Origin: Ramlibacter sp.
Lineage (GTDB): Bacteria; Pseudomonadota; Gammaproteobacteria; Burkholderiales; Burkholderiaceae_C
Direction: 5' to 3'
Assembly: GCF_013697775.1 (NCBI RefSeq)
Contig: NZ_JACCWG010000253.1
Location: 1-38,001 of the forward strand
DNA length: 38,001 nucleotides
In this document: positions 1-8,534 of the stretch, piece after piece
How positions within the stretch are numbered: position 1 is the stretch's first letter
How the letters are laid out: every line of letters begins with the position of its first letter
Notes under the pieces: generated by a model
The model's database searches: none
What the model saw: the letters and a program-made list of their open reading frames with translations, nothing else
What the model was told of the DNA's origin: nothing
Made by a program: the position numbers and the translations under genes

Positions 1-1
1 G

Positions 2-52
2 CGCCCGGCTGGCCGGCCCCCCGTGCCGCGCGCCGCCGCTGCGGGCGCCTGA
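2..52 (+). CDS. C-terminal tail of an upstream gene, probably the RND periplasmic adaptor (partial)
   Basis: From base 2 one frame stays open for 16 codons and stops at TGA 50-52, giving an Ala/Pro/Arg-rich tail. The stop lies 22 bases before the start of the RND permease, the spacing expected of the last codons of an adaptor (membrane fusion protein) gene in the same operon. Low-complexity Ala/Pro tails are common at the C-terminus of such adaptors. Only 16 residues are visible and no domain can be recognised, so identity rests on position alone. Confidence 0.35.
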   Translation, partial: RPAGRPPVPRAAAAGA

Positions 53-74
53 GCCCGCCACCGGAGTCTTTGCC

Positions 75-3000
75 ATGCAGTTGCCCGAAATCGCCATCCG
101 CCGCCCGGTGTTCGCCACCGTGCTGTCGCTGCTGGTGCTGCTGATCGGCCTGGTCAGCTTCAGCCGGCTGTCGGTGCGCGAGTACCCGAAGATCGACGAG
201 CCGATGGTGACGGTGAGCGTGCGCTACCCGGGCGCCTCGGCCGAGGTGATCGAGTCGCAGGTCAGCAAGCCGCTGGAGGACTCCATCGCCGGCATCGACG
301 CGGTGGACGTGATCACCTCGATCAGCCGCGCCGAGCAGAGCCAGATCTCGGTGCGCTTCCGCCTGGAGAAGGACGCCGACGCCGCCGCGGCCGAGGTGCG
401 CGACCGCACCTCGCGCGTGCGCAACCGCCTGCCGCAGGCGATCGAGGAGCCGGTGATCGCCAAGGTGGAGGCCGACGCCTTCCCGGTGATCTGGCTGGCC
501 TTCACCAGCGAGACGCTCAATCCGCTGCAGATCAACGACATGGTCAACCGCATCGTCAAGCCGCGGCTGCAGACGGTGACCGGCGTGGCCGACGTGCGCA
601 TCTTCGGCGAGCGAAAGTACGCCATGCGCGTGTGGCTGGACCCGGACAAGCTGGCCGGCTTCAAGCTCACCACGCAGGACGTGGAAGACGCGATCCGGCG
701 CAGCAACCTGGAGCTGCCGGCCGGGCGCATCGAGTCGCAGCAGCGCGAATTCAGCGTCACCTCGCAGACCGACCTGTTCCGCCCCGGGCAATTCGCCGAG
801 GTGGTGATCCGCAACGTCAACGGCTTCCCGGTGAAGATCCGCGACGTGGCGCGGGTGGAGGAGGGCGCCGCCGACGAGCGCAGCTCGGTGCGGCTGAACG
901 GCCGCTACGCGATTTCCGCCGGCGTGATCCGCCAGGCCACCGCCAATCCGCTGACCTTGTCGCAGGGCGTGCGCGAGATGATCCCGCGGCTGAAGGCCGA
1001 TCTGCCCGGCGACATCGCCATCGACGTGGCCAACGACAACTCGCTGTTCATCGACCGCTCGGTGAAAAACGTGTACCGCACCATCGGCGAGGCCATCGTG
1101 CTGGTGGCGCTGGTGATCTTCGTGTTCCTGCGCACCATGCGCGCCTCCATCATCCCGATCGTCACCATCCCGGTCAGCCTGATCGGCACCTTCGCGATGA
1201 TGGCGCTGGCCGGCTTCACCATCAACACGCTGACCCTGCTGGCCCTGGTGCTGGCCATCGGCCTGGTGGTGGACGACGCCATCGTGATGCTGGAGAACAT
1301 CTTCCGGCACATCGAGGAAGGGCTGGACCCGTTCTCCGCGGCCATCAAGGGCGCGCGCGAGATCGGCTTCGCGGTGGTCACCATGACCCTGACGCTGGTG
1401 GCCGTGTACGCGCCGCTGGCCTTCACGCCCGGGCGCACCGGGCGCCTGTTCGTGGAGTTCGCGCTGGCGCTGGCCGGCTCGGTGCTGGTGTCGGGCTTCG
1501 TCGCGCTGACGCTCACGCCGATGATGTGCGCCAAGCTGCTCAAGCACAACCCGAAGCCCAGCTGGTTCGACCGCCACATGGAGCGCTGGCTCACCGCGCT
1601 GCAGGACGGCTACGCGCGCGCTCTGCGCTGGGTGGTGACCGCGCGCTGGGGCGGCCGGGACGGCAGCCGCTGGAAGGGGCGCGTGCTGCAGGCGCGCTGG
1701 CTGGTGATCGGCGTGATGGTGCTGAGCGCCGGCGCCATCGCGCTGGTGTGGCCGACCATGAAGTCGGAGCTGTCTCCGCTGGAAGACCGCGGCACCATCC
1801 TGGCCACCATCAACGCGCCCGACGGCGCCACGCTGGAGTACACCGACCGCTATGCCAAGGCGCTGGAGCGCATGGGCCAGCAGTACAAGGAATTCGATCG
1901 CATCTTCGCCAACATCGGCAACCCCACGGTGTCGCAGGGCAGCGTGGTGTACCGCGCGGTGGACTGGGAGGACCGCAAGCGCTCCACCCTGGACATCGCG
2001 CGCGAGCTGGGGCCGAAGTTCAATTCGCTGCCGGGCGTGAACGCCTTCGCGGTGACGCCGCCCTCGCTGGGCCAGGGGTTCCGCGAGCGGCCGCTGAATT
2101 TCGTCATCCAGACCTCCGACAGCTACGAAAACCTGAACCGCGTGGCGCGCCAGCTGCTCGAGGAGGTCGCGAAGAACCCCGGCATCCAGGGCGTGGACAT
2201 GGACCTGCGGCTGAACAAGCCCGAGCTGCGCATCGAGGTGGACCGCGAGAAGGCGGCCGACCTGGGCGTGGGCGTGGACGTGGTGGCGCGCGCGCTGGAA
2301 ACCATGCTGGGCGGGCGGCAGGTCACGCGCTACAAGCGCGACGCCGAGCAGTACGACGTGATCGTGCAGACCACGGCCAGCGGGCGCAGCACGCCCGAGG
2401 CCATCGACAGCATCAACGTGCGCGGCCGCAACGACGCGATGATTCCGCTGTCGGCGCTGGTGAAGACGCGCGAGAGCGTGAGCCCGCGCGAGCTGAACCA
2501 CTTCGGCCAGCGCCGCGCGGTCACCATCACGGCCAACCTGGCGCCCGACTACTCGCTGGGCCAGGCGCTCGCCTTCATGGACGAGACGGCGGCAAAGGTG
2601 CTCAAGCCGGGCTACACCACCGACCTGAACGGCACCTCGCGCGAGTTCAGGAACTCGCAGGGCGCGCTGGCCATCGTGTTCGTGCTGGCGCTGCTGTTCA
2701 TCTTCCTGGTGCTGGCCGCGCAGTTCGAGAGCTTCGTCGATCCGCTGGTGATCATGCTGTCGGTGCCGCTGTCGATGATCGGCGCGCTGCTGGCGCTGAA
2801 GTGGAGCGGCGGCTCGCTCAACGTGTACTCGCAGATCGGCCTGATCACGCTGGTGGGCCTGATCACCAAGCACGGCATCCTGATCGTTGAATTCGCCAAC
2901 CAGCTGCGCGAGGAGGGCATGGAGATGGTGGACGCGCTGGTGAAGGCAGCTTCCCAGCGCCTGCGCCCGATCCTGATGACCACCGGCGCCATGGTGCTGG

Positions 3001-3221
3001 GCGCGGTGCCGCTGGCGATGGCGAGCGGCGCCGGCGCCGAAAGCCGCACGCAGATCGGCTGGGTGATCGTGGGCGGCATGTCGCTGGGCACGCTGCTGAC
3101 CATCTTCGTGGTGCCCACCATGTACACCCTGTTCGCCCGCCGGGAAGTGCCCGGCGCGAACAAGGCAGAGACGCGCGAAGCTCCGCAGGAGCTGCACGGG
3201 GACGAGCTCATCGCGAAATAG
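75..3221 (+). CDS. RND efflux transporter permease subunit (HAE1 family)
   Basis: Inner-membrane proton/drug antiporter that works with a periplasmic adaptor and an outer-membrane channel to expel hydrophobic compounds. At 1048 residues it has the family's usual length (AcrB is 1049). It shows the expected duplicated layout: a first transmembrane helix near residues 13-33, a large periplasmic loop, a helix bundle near 330-490, a second loop and a final bundle from about 865. The proton-relay residues are present: the Asp pair D400-D401 in the GLVVDDAIVMLEN helix and K932 in the LITKHGIL helix. A GGAG ribosome site sits about 9 bases before the ATG. The N-terminus (IRRPVFATVLSLLVLLIG) resembles MdtB/MexK-like HAE1 pumps more than AcrB. 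The substrate cannot be read from sequence. The gene converges on moeA with a 10-bp gap and no visible terminator hairpin. Confidence 0.93.
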   Translation: MQLPEIAIRRPVFATVLSLLVLLIGLVSFSRLSVREYPKIDEPMVTVSVRYPGASAEVIESQVSKPLEDSIAGIDAVDVITSISRAEQSQISVRFRLEKDADAAAAEVRDRTSRVRNRLPQAIEEPVIAKVEADAFPVIWLAFTSETLNPLQINDMVNRIVKPRLQTVTGVADVRIFGERKYAMRVWLDPDKLAGFKLTTQDVEDAIRRSNLELPAGRIESQQREFSVTSQTDLFRPGQFAEVVIRNVNGFPVKIRDVARVEEGAADERSSVRLNGRYAISAGVIRQATANPLTLSQGVREMIPRLKADLPGDIAIDVANDNSLFIDRSVKNVYRTIGEAIVLVALVIFVFLRTMRASIIPIVTIPVSLIGTFAMMALAGFTINTLTLLALVLAIGLVVDDAIVMLENIFRHIEEGLDPFSAAIKGAREIGFAVVTMTLTLVAVYAPLAFTPGRTGRLFVEFALALAGSVLVSGFVALTLTPMMCAKLLKHNPKPSWFDRHMERWLTALQDGYARALRWVVTARWGGRDGSRWKGRVLQARWLVIGVMVLSAGAIALVWPTMKSELSPLEDRGTILATINAPDGATLEYTDRYAKALERMGQQYKEFDRIFANIGNPTVSQGSVVYRAVDWEDRKRSTLDIARELGPKFNSLPGVNAFAVTPPSLGQGFRERPLNFVIQTSDSYENLNRVARQLLEEVAKNPGIQGVDMDLRLNKPELRIEVDREKAADLGVGVDVVARALETMLGGRQVTRYKRDAEQYDVIVQTTASGRSTPEAIDSINVRGRNDAMIPLSALVKTRESVSPRELNHFGQRRAVTITANLAPDYSLGQALAFMDETAAKVLKPGYTTDLNGTSREFRNSQGALAIVFVLALLFIFLVLAAQFESFVDPLVIMLSVPLSMIGALLALKWSGGSLNVYSQIGLITLVGLITKHGILIVEFANQLREEGMEMVDALVKAASQRLRPILMTTGAMVLGAVPLAMASGAGAESRTQIGWVIVGGMSLGTLLTIFVVPTMYTLFARREVPGANKAETREAPQELHGDELIAK

Positions 3222-3231
3222 AGCGCAGCGG

Positions 3232-4614
3232 CTAGATCGCGCCTTCGAACATCATCACATCCACTTCGTCGCCCGGCGCCACGTCGCCCTGGCCGTGGTG
3301 CAGCACGATGAGGCCATTGGCCTGCACCATGGAGCTGAGCACGCCCGAGCCCTGGTTGCCGGTGGTGCGGACCTGCAGCACGCCGTCGGCCTGCGCGGTG
3401 ACGATGCCGCGCTGGTATTCGGTGCGGCCCGGCTTCTTGCGCATGGCTTGGGCGCTGCGTGCCTTCAGCAGCGGCGCCGACGTGTCGCGCGCGCCCATCA
3501 TGCGCAGCAGGGCCGGGCGCACGAAGGCGAGGAAGGTGACCATCACGGCCACCGGGTTGCCGGGCAGGCCGAACAGCACCGCACCCGCGTGTCCTGAGCT
3601 TGCCGAAGAGATGCGGCCCACCGCCATCGGCCGGCCTGGGCGCATGGCGACCTTCCAGAAGGCCACGTCGCCCAGCTGCTTCATCATGGCCTTGGTGAAG
3701 TCGGCCTCGCCCACGCTGACGCCGCCGCTGGTGATGATGGCGTCCGCGCGCGCCGCGGCGTGGCGGAATGCGGCTTCCAGGTGGCTCGGCTCGTCGCGCA
3801 CCACGCCCAGGTCGATCACCTCGCAGCCCAGGCGCACGAGCAGGCCGTGCACCGTGTAGCGGTTGCTGTCGTACACCGCGCCTTCGCGCGGCGGCTCGCC
3901 CAGGCTCAGGATCTCGTCGCCGGTGGAGAAGTACGCCACGCGCAGGCGCCGCACCACGCGCACCGTGGCCAGGCCCAGGCTCGCGACCAGGCCGCAGGCG
4001 GCCGGGCCGAGCCGCTCGCCCTTGTCCAGTGCGGGCTTGCCTTCGGCCAGGTCCTCGCCCTTGTGCCGGCGGTTGTCGCCGGCACGCAGGATGCCGGGCG
4101 GGATGGTGATCACTGTCTTGGTGGCCGTTCGGGCTGAGCCTGTCGAAGCCGGCCCTTCGACAGGCTCAGGGCGAACGGGTGAAACAGGCTCAGGGCGAAC
4201 GGGGGAAGGATCGACTCGAACGGAGGCGAACTCTTGCGGCACCACCGTGTCCAGCGCCGCCGGCATGATGGCGCCGGTCATGATCTTCACGCACTGGCCC
4301 GCGCCGCAGTGGCCTTGCCAGGCCTTGCCGGCCAGGGCGGTCCCCACCACCTCCAGTTCCAGCGGGGCGTTCGCGCCGAGCTGCGCGCCGTCGAAGGCAT
4401 AGCCGTCCATCGCCGAGTTGTCGTGCGGCGGCACGCTGATCGGCGACACGATGTCTTCGGCCAGCACGCGGCCCAGTGCGTCGAGAATGCGGACCTCTTC
4501 GCTTTCGGCCACCGGTGCGACCAGCCGCGCGAGAAAGTCGCCGACCGCATCCGCGCTCAGTGCCTGCGGGTCGTAGCCCTGCAGTTCTGCCGCGATGTCC
4601 GCGATGCTCTTCAT
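3232..4614 (-). CDS. moeA: Molybdopterin molybdenumtransferase MoeA, with repeat-derived insertions
   Basis: Catalyses molybdate insertion into adenylylated molybdopterin, the last common step of molybdenum cofactor synthesis. The N-terminal signature [12 protein letters not shown] ends at residue 73, [12 protein letters not shown] is near 295-306 and GLPGNP at 349-354. The protein is 460 residues, against about 411 in E. coli. The excess is partly explained by an Arg/Pro/Glu-rich insert at about 136-166, encoded by a dispersed palindromic repeat, and a Ser-rich insert at about 336-342, encoded by a second repeat fragment. Both keep the frame and fall in loops, by comparison with the remembered E. 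coli sequence. The start overlaps the mobA stop as ATGA, indicating translational coupling. The frame stays open upstream through mobA, but [11 protein letters not shown] is the natural MoeA N-terminus. Confidence 0.93.
   Translation of the reverse strand: MKSIADIAAELQGYDPQALSADAVGDFLARLVAPVAESEEVRILDALGRVLAEDIVSPISVPPHDNSAMDGYAFDGAQLGANAPLELEVVGTALAGKAWQGHCGAGQCVKIMTGAIMPAALDTVVPQEFASVRVDPSPVRPEPVSPVRPEPVEGPASTGSARTATKTVITIPPGILRAGDNRRHKGEDLAEGKPALDKGERLGPAACGLVASLGLATVRVVRRLRVAYFSTGDEILSLGEPPREGAVYDSNRYTVHGLLVRLGCEVIDLGVVRDEPSHLEAAFRHAAARADAIITSGGVSVGEADFTKAMMKQLGDVAFWKVAMRPGRPMAVGRISSASSGHAGAVLFGLPGNPVAVMVTFLAFVRPALLRMMGARDTSAPLLKARSAQAMRKKPGRTEYQRGIVTAQADGVLQVRTTGNQGSGVLSSMVQANGLIVLHHGQGDVAPGDEVDVMMFEGAI
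3590..3608. repeat. Fragment of the CTGAGCxTGTCGAAG dispersed repeat inside moeA
   Basis: The stretch TGTCCTGAGCTTGCCGAAG matches one arm of the dispersed Burkholderiales repeat seen in full at 27096-27158, in its known TCCTGAGCTTGTCGAAG variant, with one mismatch. It encodes the Ser-rich SSASSGH insert just before the GLPGNP motif of MoeA. No second arm is visible nearby. It is read as a decayed remnant; chance similarity over 19 bases is possible but unlikely given the full copy in the same gene. Confidence 0.55.
4125..4204. repeat. Palindromic dispersed repeat within moeA, plus a partial extra arm
   Basis: The left arm at 4125-4148 (GTTCGGGCTGAGCCTGTCGA core) and right arm at 4154-4178 (CTTCGACAGGCTCAGGGCGA core) form a long near-perfect hairpin with a loop of about 5 bases. 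A second copy of the right-arm end (CAGGCTCAGGGCGAACGGG) follows at 4185-4203. The same repeat stands between ilvH and ilvC at 27096-27158. Here it is read in frame within moeA and gives the PVRPEPV...PVRPEPVEG peptide that recurs in proteins of this bacterial family. Confidence 0.9.
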
Positions 4615-5225
4615 GGCGACTGTTCCAGCCGGTGCAGTTCCGCCAGCGTGTTGGCGTTGAAGAACGCGCGCGCATCGTCCTGCGGCTGGTCGAAGGCGAC
4701 GATGGCGGTGCGGTGCTGCGCCGTCCAGGCGTCGATCTTGCGGCCGCCTTCGTGCGTGAAGCGCACCAGGCTTTCCATCAGCGCGTGCTTCAAGAGGCAG
4801 AACACCGGCTGCGTGCGCAGCTGGCCGTCTTCTTCGGGCGCGGCGGCCATGGCGATGTCGGCATCCTCCCGCTCCAGCGCTTCGGCCAGCCGCGCGACCA
4901 GGTCGGCGGGAAACAGCGGCGTGTCGCAGGGCACGGTGGCGAGGTAGGGCGTTTCGCAGCGCTCCAGCCCCGTGAGGAAGCCGGCCAGCGGCCCGGCGAA
5001 ATCCGGCATGCTGTCCGGCCACACCTCGACACCGAAGGACTCGTAGGCCGAGAGGTTGCGGTTGGCATTGAGCATGACATTGGCGACCTGCGGCCCCAGG
5101 CGCATCAGCGTGTGCAGCGCCAGCGGCATGCCGCGGAAATTCTGCAGGCCCTTGTCGCTGCCGCCCATGCGGGTGGCGCGGCCGCCGGCCAGGATCAGGC
5201 CGGTGATGTCTTGGGGATCGATCAC
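4611..5225 (-). CDS. mobA: Molybdenum cofactor guanylyltransferase MobA
   Basis: Transfers GMP from GTP to molybdenum cofactor, making the guanine dinucleotide form used by DMSO-reductase-family enzymes. The nucleotide-binding signature [17 protein letters not shown] is at residues 10-26, and [12 protein letters not shown] and VPCDTPLFP follow in the usual order. The length of 204 residues is normal (E. coli 194). The start is GTG at 5225, with a GGAGG ribosome site at 5230-5234, only four bases away. The gene lies between moaA and moeA and overlaps moeA by four bases, so the three cofactor genes form one operon. Presence of MobA implies at least one enzyme using the bis-MGD cofactor elsewhere in the genome (inference). 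Confidence 0.93.
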   Translation of the reverse strand: MIDPQDITGLILAGGRATRMGGSDKGLQNFRGMPLALHTLMRLGPQVANVMLNANRNLSAYESFGVEVWPDSMPDFAGPLAGFLTGLERCETPYLATVPCDTPLFPADLVARLAEALEREDADIAMAAAPEEDGQLRTQPVFCLLKHALMESLVRFTHEGGRKIDAWTAQHRTAIVAFDQPQDDARAFFNANTLAELHRLEQSP

Positions 5226-5237
5226 TCAGCCTCCGCC

Positions 5238-5303
5238 GGGCCGCCCCAAGGAGGCTGCGCCCCCTCGGGGGGCAGCGCAGCACGAAGTGCAAGCGTGGGG
5301 GTC
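5238..5303. repeat. GC-rich dispersed intergenic repeat between moaA and mobA
   Basis: The segment starts GGGCCGCCCCAAGGAGG, contains a hairpin of C and G runs (CTGCGCCCCC / GGGGGGCAG around 5254-5273), and ends in GCGTGGGGGTC. I recognise it as a common intergenic repeat of Comamonadaceae chromosomes. It nearly fills the 86-bp gap between the moaA stop and the mobA start inside an otherwise compact operon. Transcribed, it would form a stable stem that might act on transcript processing or partial termination; that role is inference. Confidence 0.7.
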
Positions 5304-5311
5304 GACATTCC

Positions 5312-6427
5312 TCAGCCCCCGATGTAGCTCATCTCGACGCGGCGCCCACCGCTGCCCGTGTCGGCGCCCAGGGTGCCGCGCAGCTGCGAGTAGCGGTCGC
5401 CGCGGCCCTGCCAGATGTGGCCGATGGCCGATGCCAGTTCCGCGTCGTCCGCGCCGCCGCGCAGCAGCGCGCGCAGGTCGTAGCCGTTGTGCGCGAACAG
5501 GCAGAGGTAGAGCTTGCCTTCGGTGGACAGGCGCGCGCGGTTGCAGTCGCCGCAGAAGGCCTGTGTCACGCTGCTGATCAGGCCGACCTCGCCGCCACCG
5601 TCGGCATAGGCCCAGCGCTCGGCCGTCTCGCCGGGTGCGGATGGGTCCAGCTGCACCAGCGGCAACTCGGCATCGATGAGGCGGCGCACCTCTGCCGAGG
5701 GCAGCACTTCGTCCATGCGCCAGCCGTTGCTGGCGCCCACGTCCATGTATTCGATGAAGCGCAGCACCGTGCCCGTGCCCTTGAAGTGCCGCGCCATCGG
5801 CAGGATCTGGTTGTCGTTGGTACCGCGCTTGACGACCATATTGACCTTGATGGGGCCGAGTCCCGCATCGCGGGCCGCCGCAATGGCGTTCAGCACGTCG
5901 GCCACGGGAAAGTCCACGTCGTTCATCGCGCGGAACGTGGCGTCGTCCAGGCCGTCGAGGCTCACCGTCACGCGGTGCAGGCCGGCCGCTTTCAGGGCCT
6001 TGGCCTTGCGCGCGAGCAGCGAGCCGTTGGTGGTCAGCGTCAGTTCCACCGGCTCGCCATCCACGGTGCGCAGCTGTGCCAACTGTTCGACCAGCACCTC
6101 GATGTTCTTGCGCAGCAGCGGCTCGCCGCCGGTCAGCCGGATCTTGCGCACGCCATGCGCGACGAATTGCCGCGCCAGCCGCGTGATTTCCTCGAAACTC
6201 AGCAGCGCGGCATGCGGCAGGTACTGATAGTCCTTGTCGAACACTTCCTTGGGCATGCAGTAGCTGCAGCGGAAATTGCAGCGGTCGGTGACGCTGATGC
6301 GCAGATCGCGCAGCGGCCGCCCGAGCGTGTCCGCGACCAGCCCGGTGGCGGCAACCGGCAGCGCCGGCACCGCCGCGCGCAGCGCCTGCAGGCGCTGGTC
6401 GACCAGGGGGATCACGCGTTCGGACAT
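5312..6427 (-). CDS. moaA: GTP 3',8-cyclase MoaA (radical SAM, Moco step 1)
   Basis: Radical SAM enzyme that, with MoaC, converts GTP to cyclic pyranopterin monophosphate. The SAM-cluster cysteines are C50, C54 and C57 (RCNFRCSYC). The second cluster ligands are C292, C295 and C309 (FCGDCNRAR...YLCLF). The protein ends in the conserved Gly-Gly tail needed for activity. Length is 371 residues; about 35 residues precede the core, longer than E. coli (329 total). The start ATG at 6427 lacks a strong ribosome site, and the upstream toxin remnant ends 5 bases before it, so coupling to upstream translation is possible. It heads the moaA-mobA-moeA set. Confidence 0.95.
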   Translation of the reverse strand: MSERVIPLVDQRLQALRAAVPALPVAATGLVADTLGRPLRDLRISVTDRCNFRCSYCMPKEVFDKDYQYLPHAALLSFEEITRLARQFVAHGVRKIRLTGGEPLLRKNIEVLVEQLAQLRTVDGEPVELTLTTNGSLLARKAKALKAAGLHRVTVSLDGLDDATFRAMNDVDFPVADVLNAIAAARDAGLGPIKVNMVVKRGTNDNQILPMARHFKGTGTVLRFIEYMDVGASNGWRMDEVLPSAEVRRLIDAELPLVQLDPSAPGETAERWAYADGGGEVGLISSVTQAFCGDCNRARLSTEGKLYLCLFAHNGYDLRALLRGGADDAELASAIGHIWQGRGDRYSQLRGTLGADTGSGGRRVEMSYIGG

Positions 6428-6432
6428 CGGGT

Positions 6433-6570
6433 TCAGCGGCGATGCATGCCGTAGCCGGGATGCTGGCGGTGGTGCTTCAGGGTCAGTACGCGCACCGCAT
6501 CATCGGAGATGCGGAAATAAATGCCGAACGGAAAGCGCTTCAACATGATGCGTCTGATGAGCAGCCTCAT
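6433..6570 (-). pseudogene. ParE/RelE-type toxin remnant (C-terminal half only)
   Basis: A 45-residue frame, MRLLIRRIMLKRFPFGIYFR onward to HPGYGMHRR. It matches the second half of ParE/RelE toxins, where a conserved RR-LL-RFPY-IYYR strand is followed by a V-VL-V-H-RR-PGYW tail. Family members are about 90-100 residues, so the N-terminal helical hairpin (roughly 50 residues) is missing. Its ATG overlaps the antitoxin stop as ATGA, so there is no room upstream for the lost part: an internal deletion joined the toxin's second half to the antitoxin end. Probably not a functional toxin; whether the short peptide is made is unknown. Confidence 0.7.
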
Positions 6571-6791
6571 CCGATCCGGCGCCGCGCATCCTGCATCACC
6601 TGTTCATGGGAAAGGCCGGCCACCGCGCCCGTATCGAACGCGGCGTCCCGCTCGCGGGCGACAAGCACCGCGTCGAGCACATCGACTTCCGCCAACTGGT
6701 CGTCGATGCTGGCCCACAGAGCCTGGGCGACAGCGACACGTTCGGCCAGGGGCAGGTCGAGCGCTTGCTGCGTGATCGAAGCGGTACTCAT
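6567..6791 (-). CDS. Addiction module antitoxin (TIGR02574/PF09720-like)
   Basis: A 74-residue protein, MSTASITQQALDLPLAERVA onward. It has the LPLAERVAVAQALWASIDDQ signature of the small unstable antitoxins paired with ParE/RelE toxins. It neutralises its toxin by binding through the C-terminal region (family knowledge). The start at 6791 is chosen because a GGAG ribosome site lies about 8-9 bases upstream; an in-frame start at 6845 would overlap the neighbouring dehydrogenase gene. Its toxin partner directly downstream is truncated, so this is an apparently intact antitoxin without a working local toxin. Confidence 0.8.
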   Translation of the reverse strand: MSTASITQQALDLPLAERVAVAQALWASIDDQLAEVDVLDAVLVARERDAAFDTGAVAGLSHEQVMQDARRRIG

Positions 6792-6825
6792 GTGGGTGCT
6801 CTCCTTGCGCTGGGGAATTATCCGC

Positions 6826-7587
<762 letters not shown>

Positions 7588-7768
7588 CGAAACTCCTGTG
7601 CGATGAATGTGGGGCCCGGCACCGCGCCGGGCCTGTTGGTAAAAGCGCACAACCCCGTGAAATGAAGTTCGCGCAAGGCTGAATTTGCACCCCGGGCGCG
7701 TTGCAATTCACGGATGTGTTGCGTTTGCCTCAGCCTTCGCATTGTTGCACCAGAGGCAGGCGTCTCAC
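7588..7768. promoter_or_regulatory. Divergent promoter region between the SDR gene and the lipoprotein/M48 block
   Basis: The 181 bases separate two divergent genes, so promoters for both are expected here. TTGCA motifs recur. GAATTTGCA at 7681-7689 and TTGCAATTC at 7701-7709 form an imperfect inverted repeat around a GC-rich spacer, a possible operator. No convincing -35/-10 pair was identified. Confidence 0.4.
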
Positions 7769-8506
7769 ATGCCCACGTTGTACCCCACCCGACCCACCCA
7801 CCACCGTTTGCGCATCGCCGCGGCCGCCCTGTTGCTGGCGGCCTGCGCGCCGGCTGCCCTGGCCGACACCGCCGGCACCCGCCATCTGGCGCCCGGCTTC
7901 ACCAGCCGGCCGGCCGGCAGCAAGCTGCTGGTGATGCCGGCCGACATGGAGCTGTTCTCCATCAGCGCCGGCGGCGTCACTGAGCCGCGCGCCGACTGGA
8001 CCGAGGCGGCGCAAAAGAACGTCAAGGCGGCGCTGGAAGCGCGCCGCGCGCAGCTGGGCGCCCAAGTCGTGGAGCTCAGCGAGGCGCAGCTGGACGAATT
8101 TTCCGAAGTGGCGGCGCTGCACCGCGCCGTGGCGGACGCCATCTGGGTGCACCACACCCGGCGTGGGCTGGAGCTGCCGACCAAGGCCGGCAAGCTGGAC
8201 TGGTCGCTGGGCGAATCGGCGCGCGTGCTGAAGCAGCGCACCGGCGCCGACTACGCGCTGTTCACCTGGGTGCGCGACACCTACGCCAGCAACGAGCGCA
8301 AGGCGGCCATCGTCGCCCTGGCGCTGCTGGGCGGCTTCAACACCGGCGGCGAGCAGAACGGCTATGCCTCGCTGGTGGACCTGAACACCGGGCGCATCGT
8401 CTGGTTCAACGACCTGCGCCGCATGTGGGGCGACCTGCGCGAGCCGCAGGTCGCGGCCGAAACGGTGGAGGCCCTGCTCAAGGGTTTCCCGGCCATGAAG
8501 CCGTGA
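7769..8506 (+). CDS. Exported or lipoprotein of unknown function, partner of the M48 peptidase
   Basis: A 245-residue exported protein. The N-terminus has basic residues, then AAAALLLAACAPAALA, which can be read as a lipobox (LAAC) or as a signal peptidase I site (ALA-D), so lipidation is uncertain. The body has RTGADYALFTWVRDTYAS and later ASLVDLNTGRIVWFNDL. Such a strand pair occurs in small envelope proteins distantly like the CsgG/GNA1162 group (weak resemblance). The start at 7769 follows an AGGCAGG site. It lies 28 bases before the M48 peptidase and shares its direction, so the two are probably co-expressed. No enzymatic motif is seen. Confidence 0.7.
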   Translation: MPTLYPTRPTHHRLRIAAAALLLAACAPAALADTAGTRHLAPGFTSRPAGSKLLVMPADMELFSISAGGVTEPRADWTEAAQKNVKAALEARRAQLGAQVVELSEAQLDEFSEVAALHRAVADAIWVHHTRRGLELPTKAGKLDWSLGESARVLKQRTGADYALFTWVRDTYASNERKAAIVALALLGGFNTGGEQNGYASLVDLNTGRIVWFNDLRRMWGDLREPQVAAETVEALLKGFPAMKP

Positions 8507-8534
8507 CTTGCGGCCAGACGAGAGGACAGTACCC

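Noticed and set aside
632-2890. A 752-codon open frame overlapping the RND permease gene on the same strand.
   Set aside because: The translation is an Arg/Gly/His/Ala-rich out-of-frame shadow of the permease, without domains.
4615-5292. An N-terminal extension of moeA through mobA in one continuous frame, suggesting a fusion protein.
   Set aside because: The extension is an out-of-phase reading of mobA without domains. mobA is intact in its own frame, and ATG 4614 gives the normal MoeA N-terminus.
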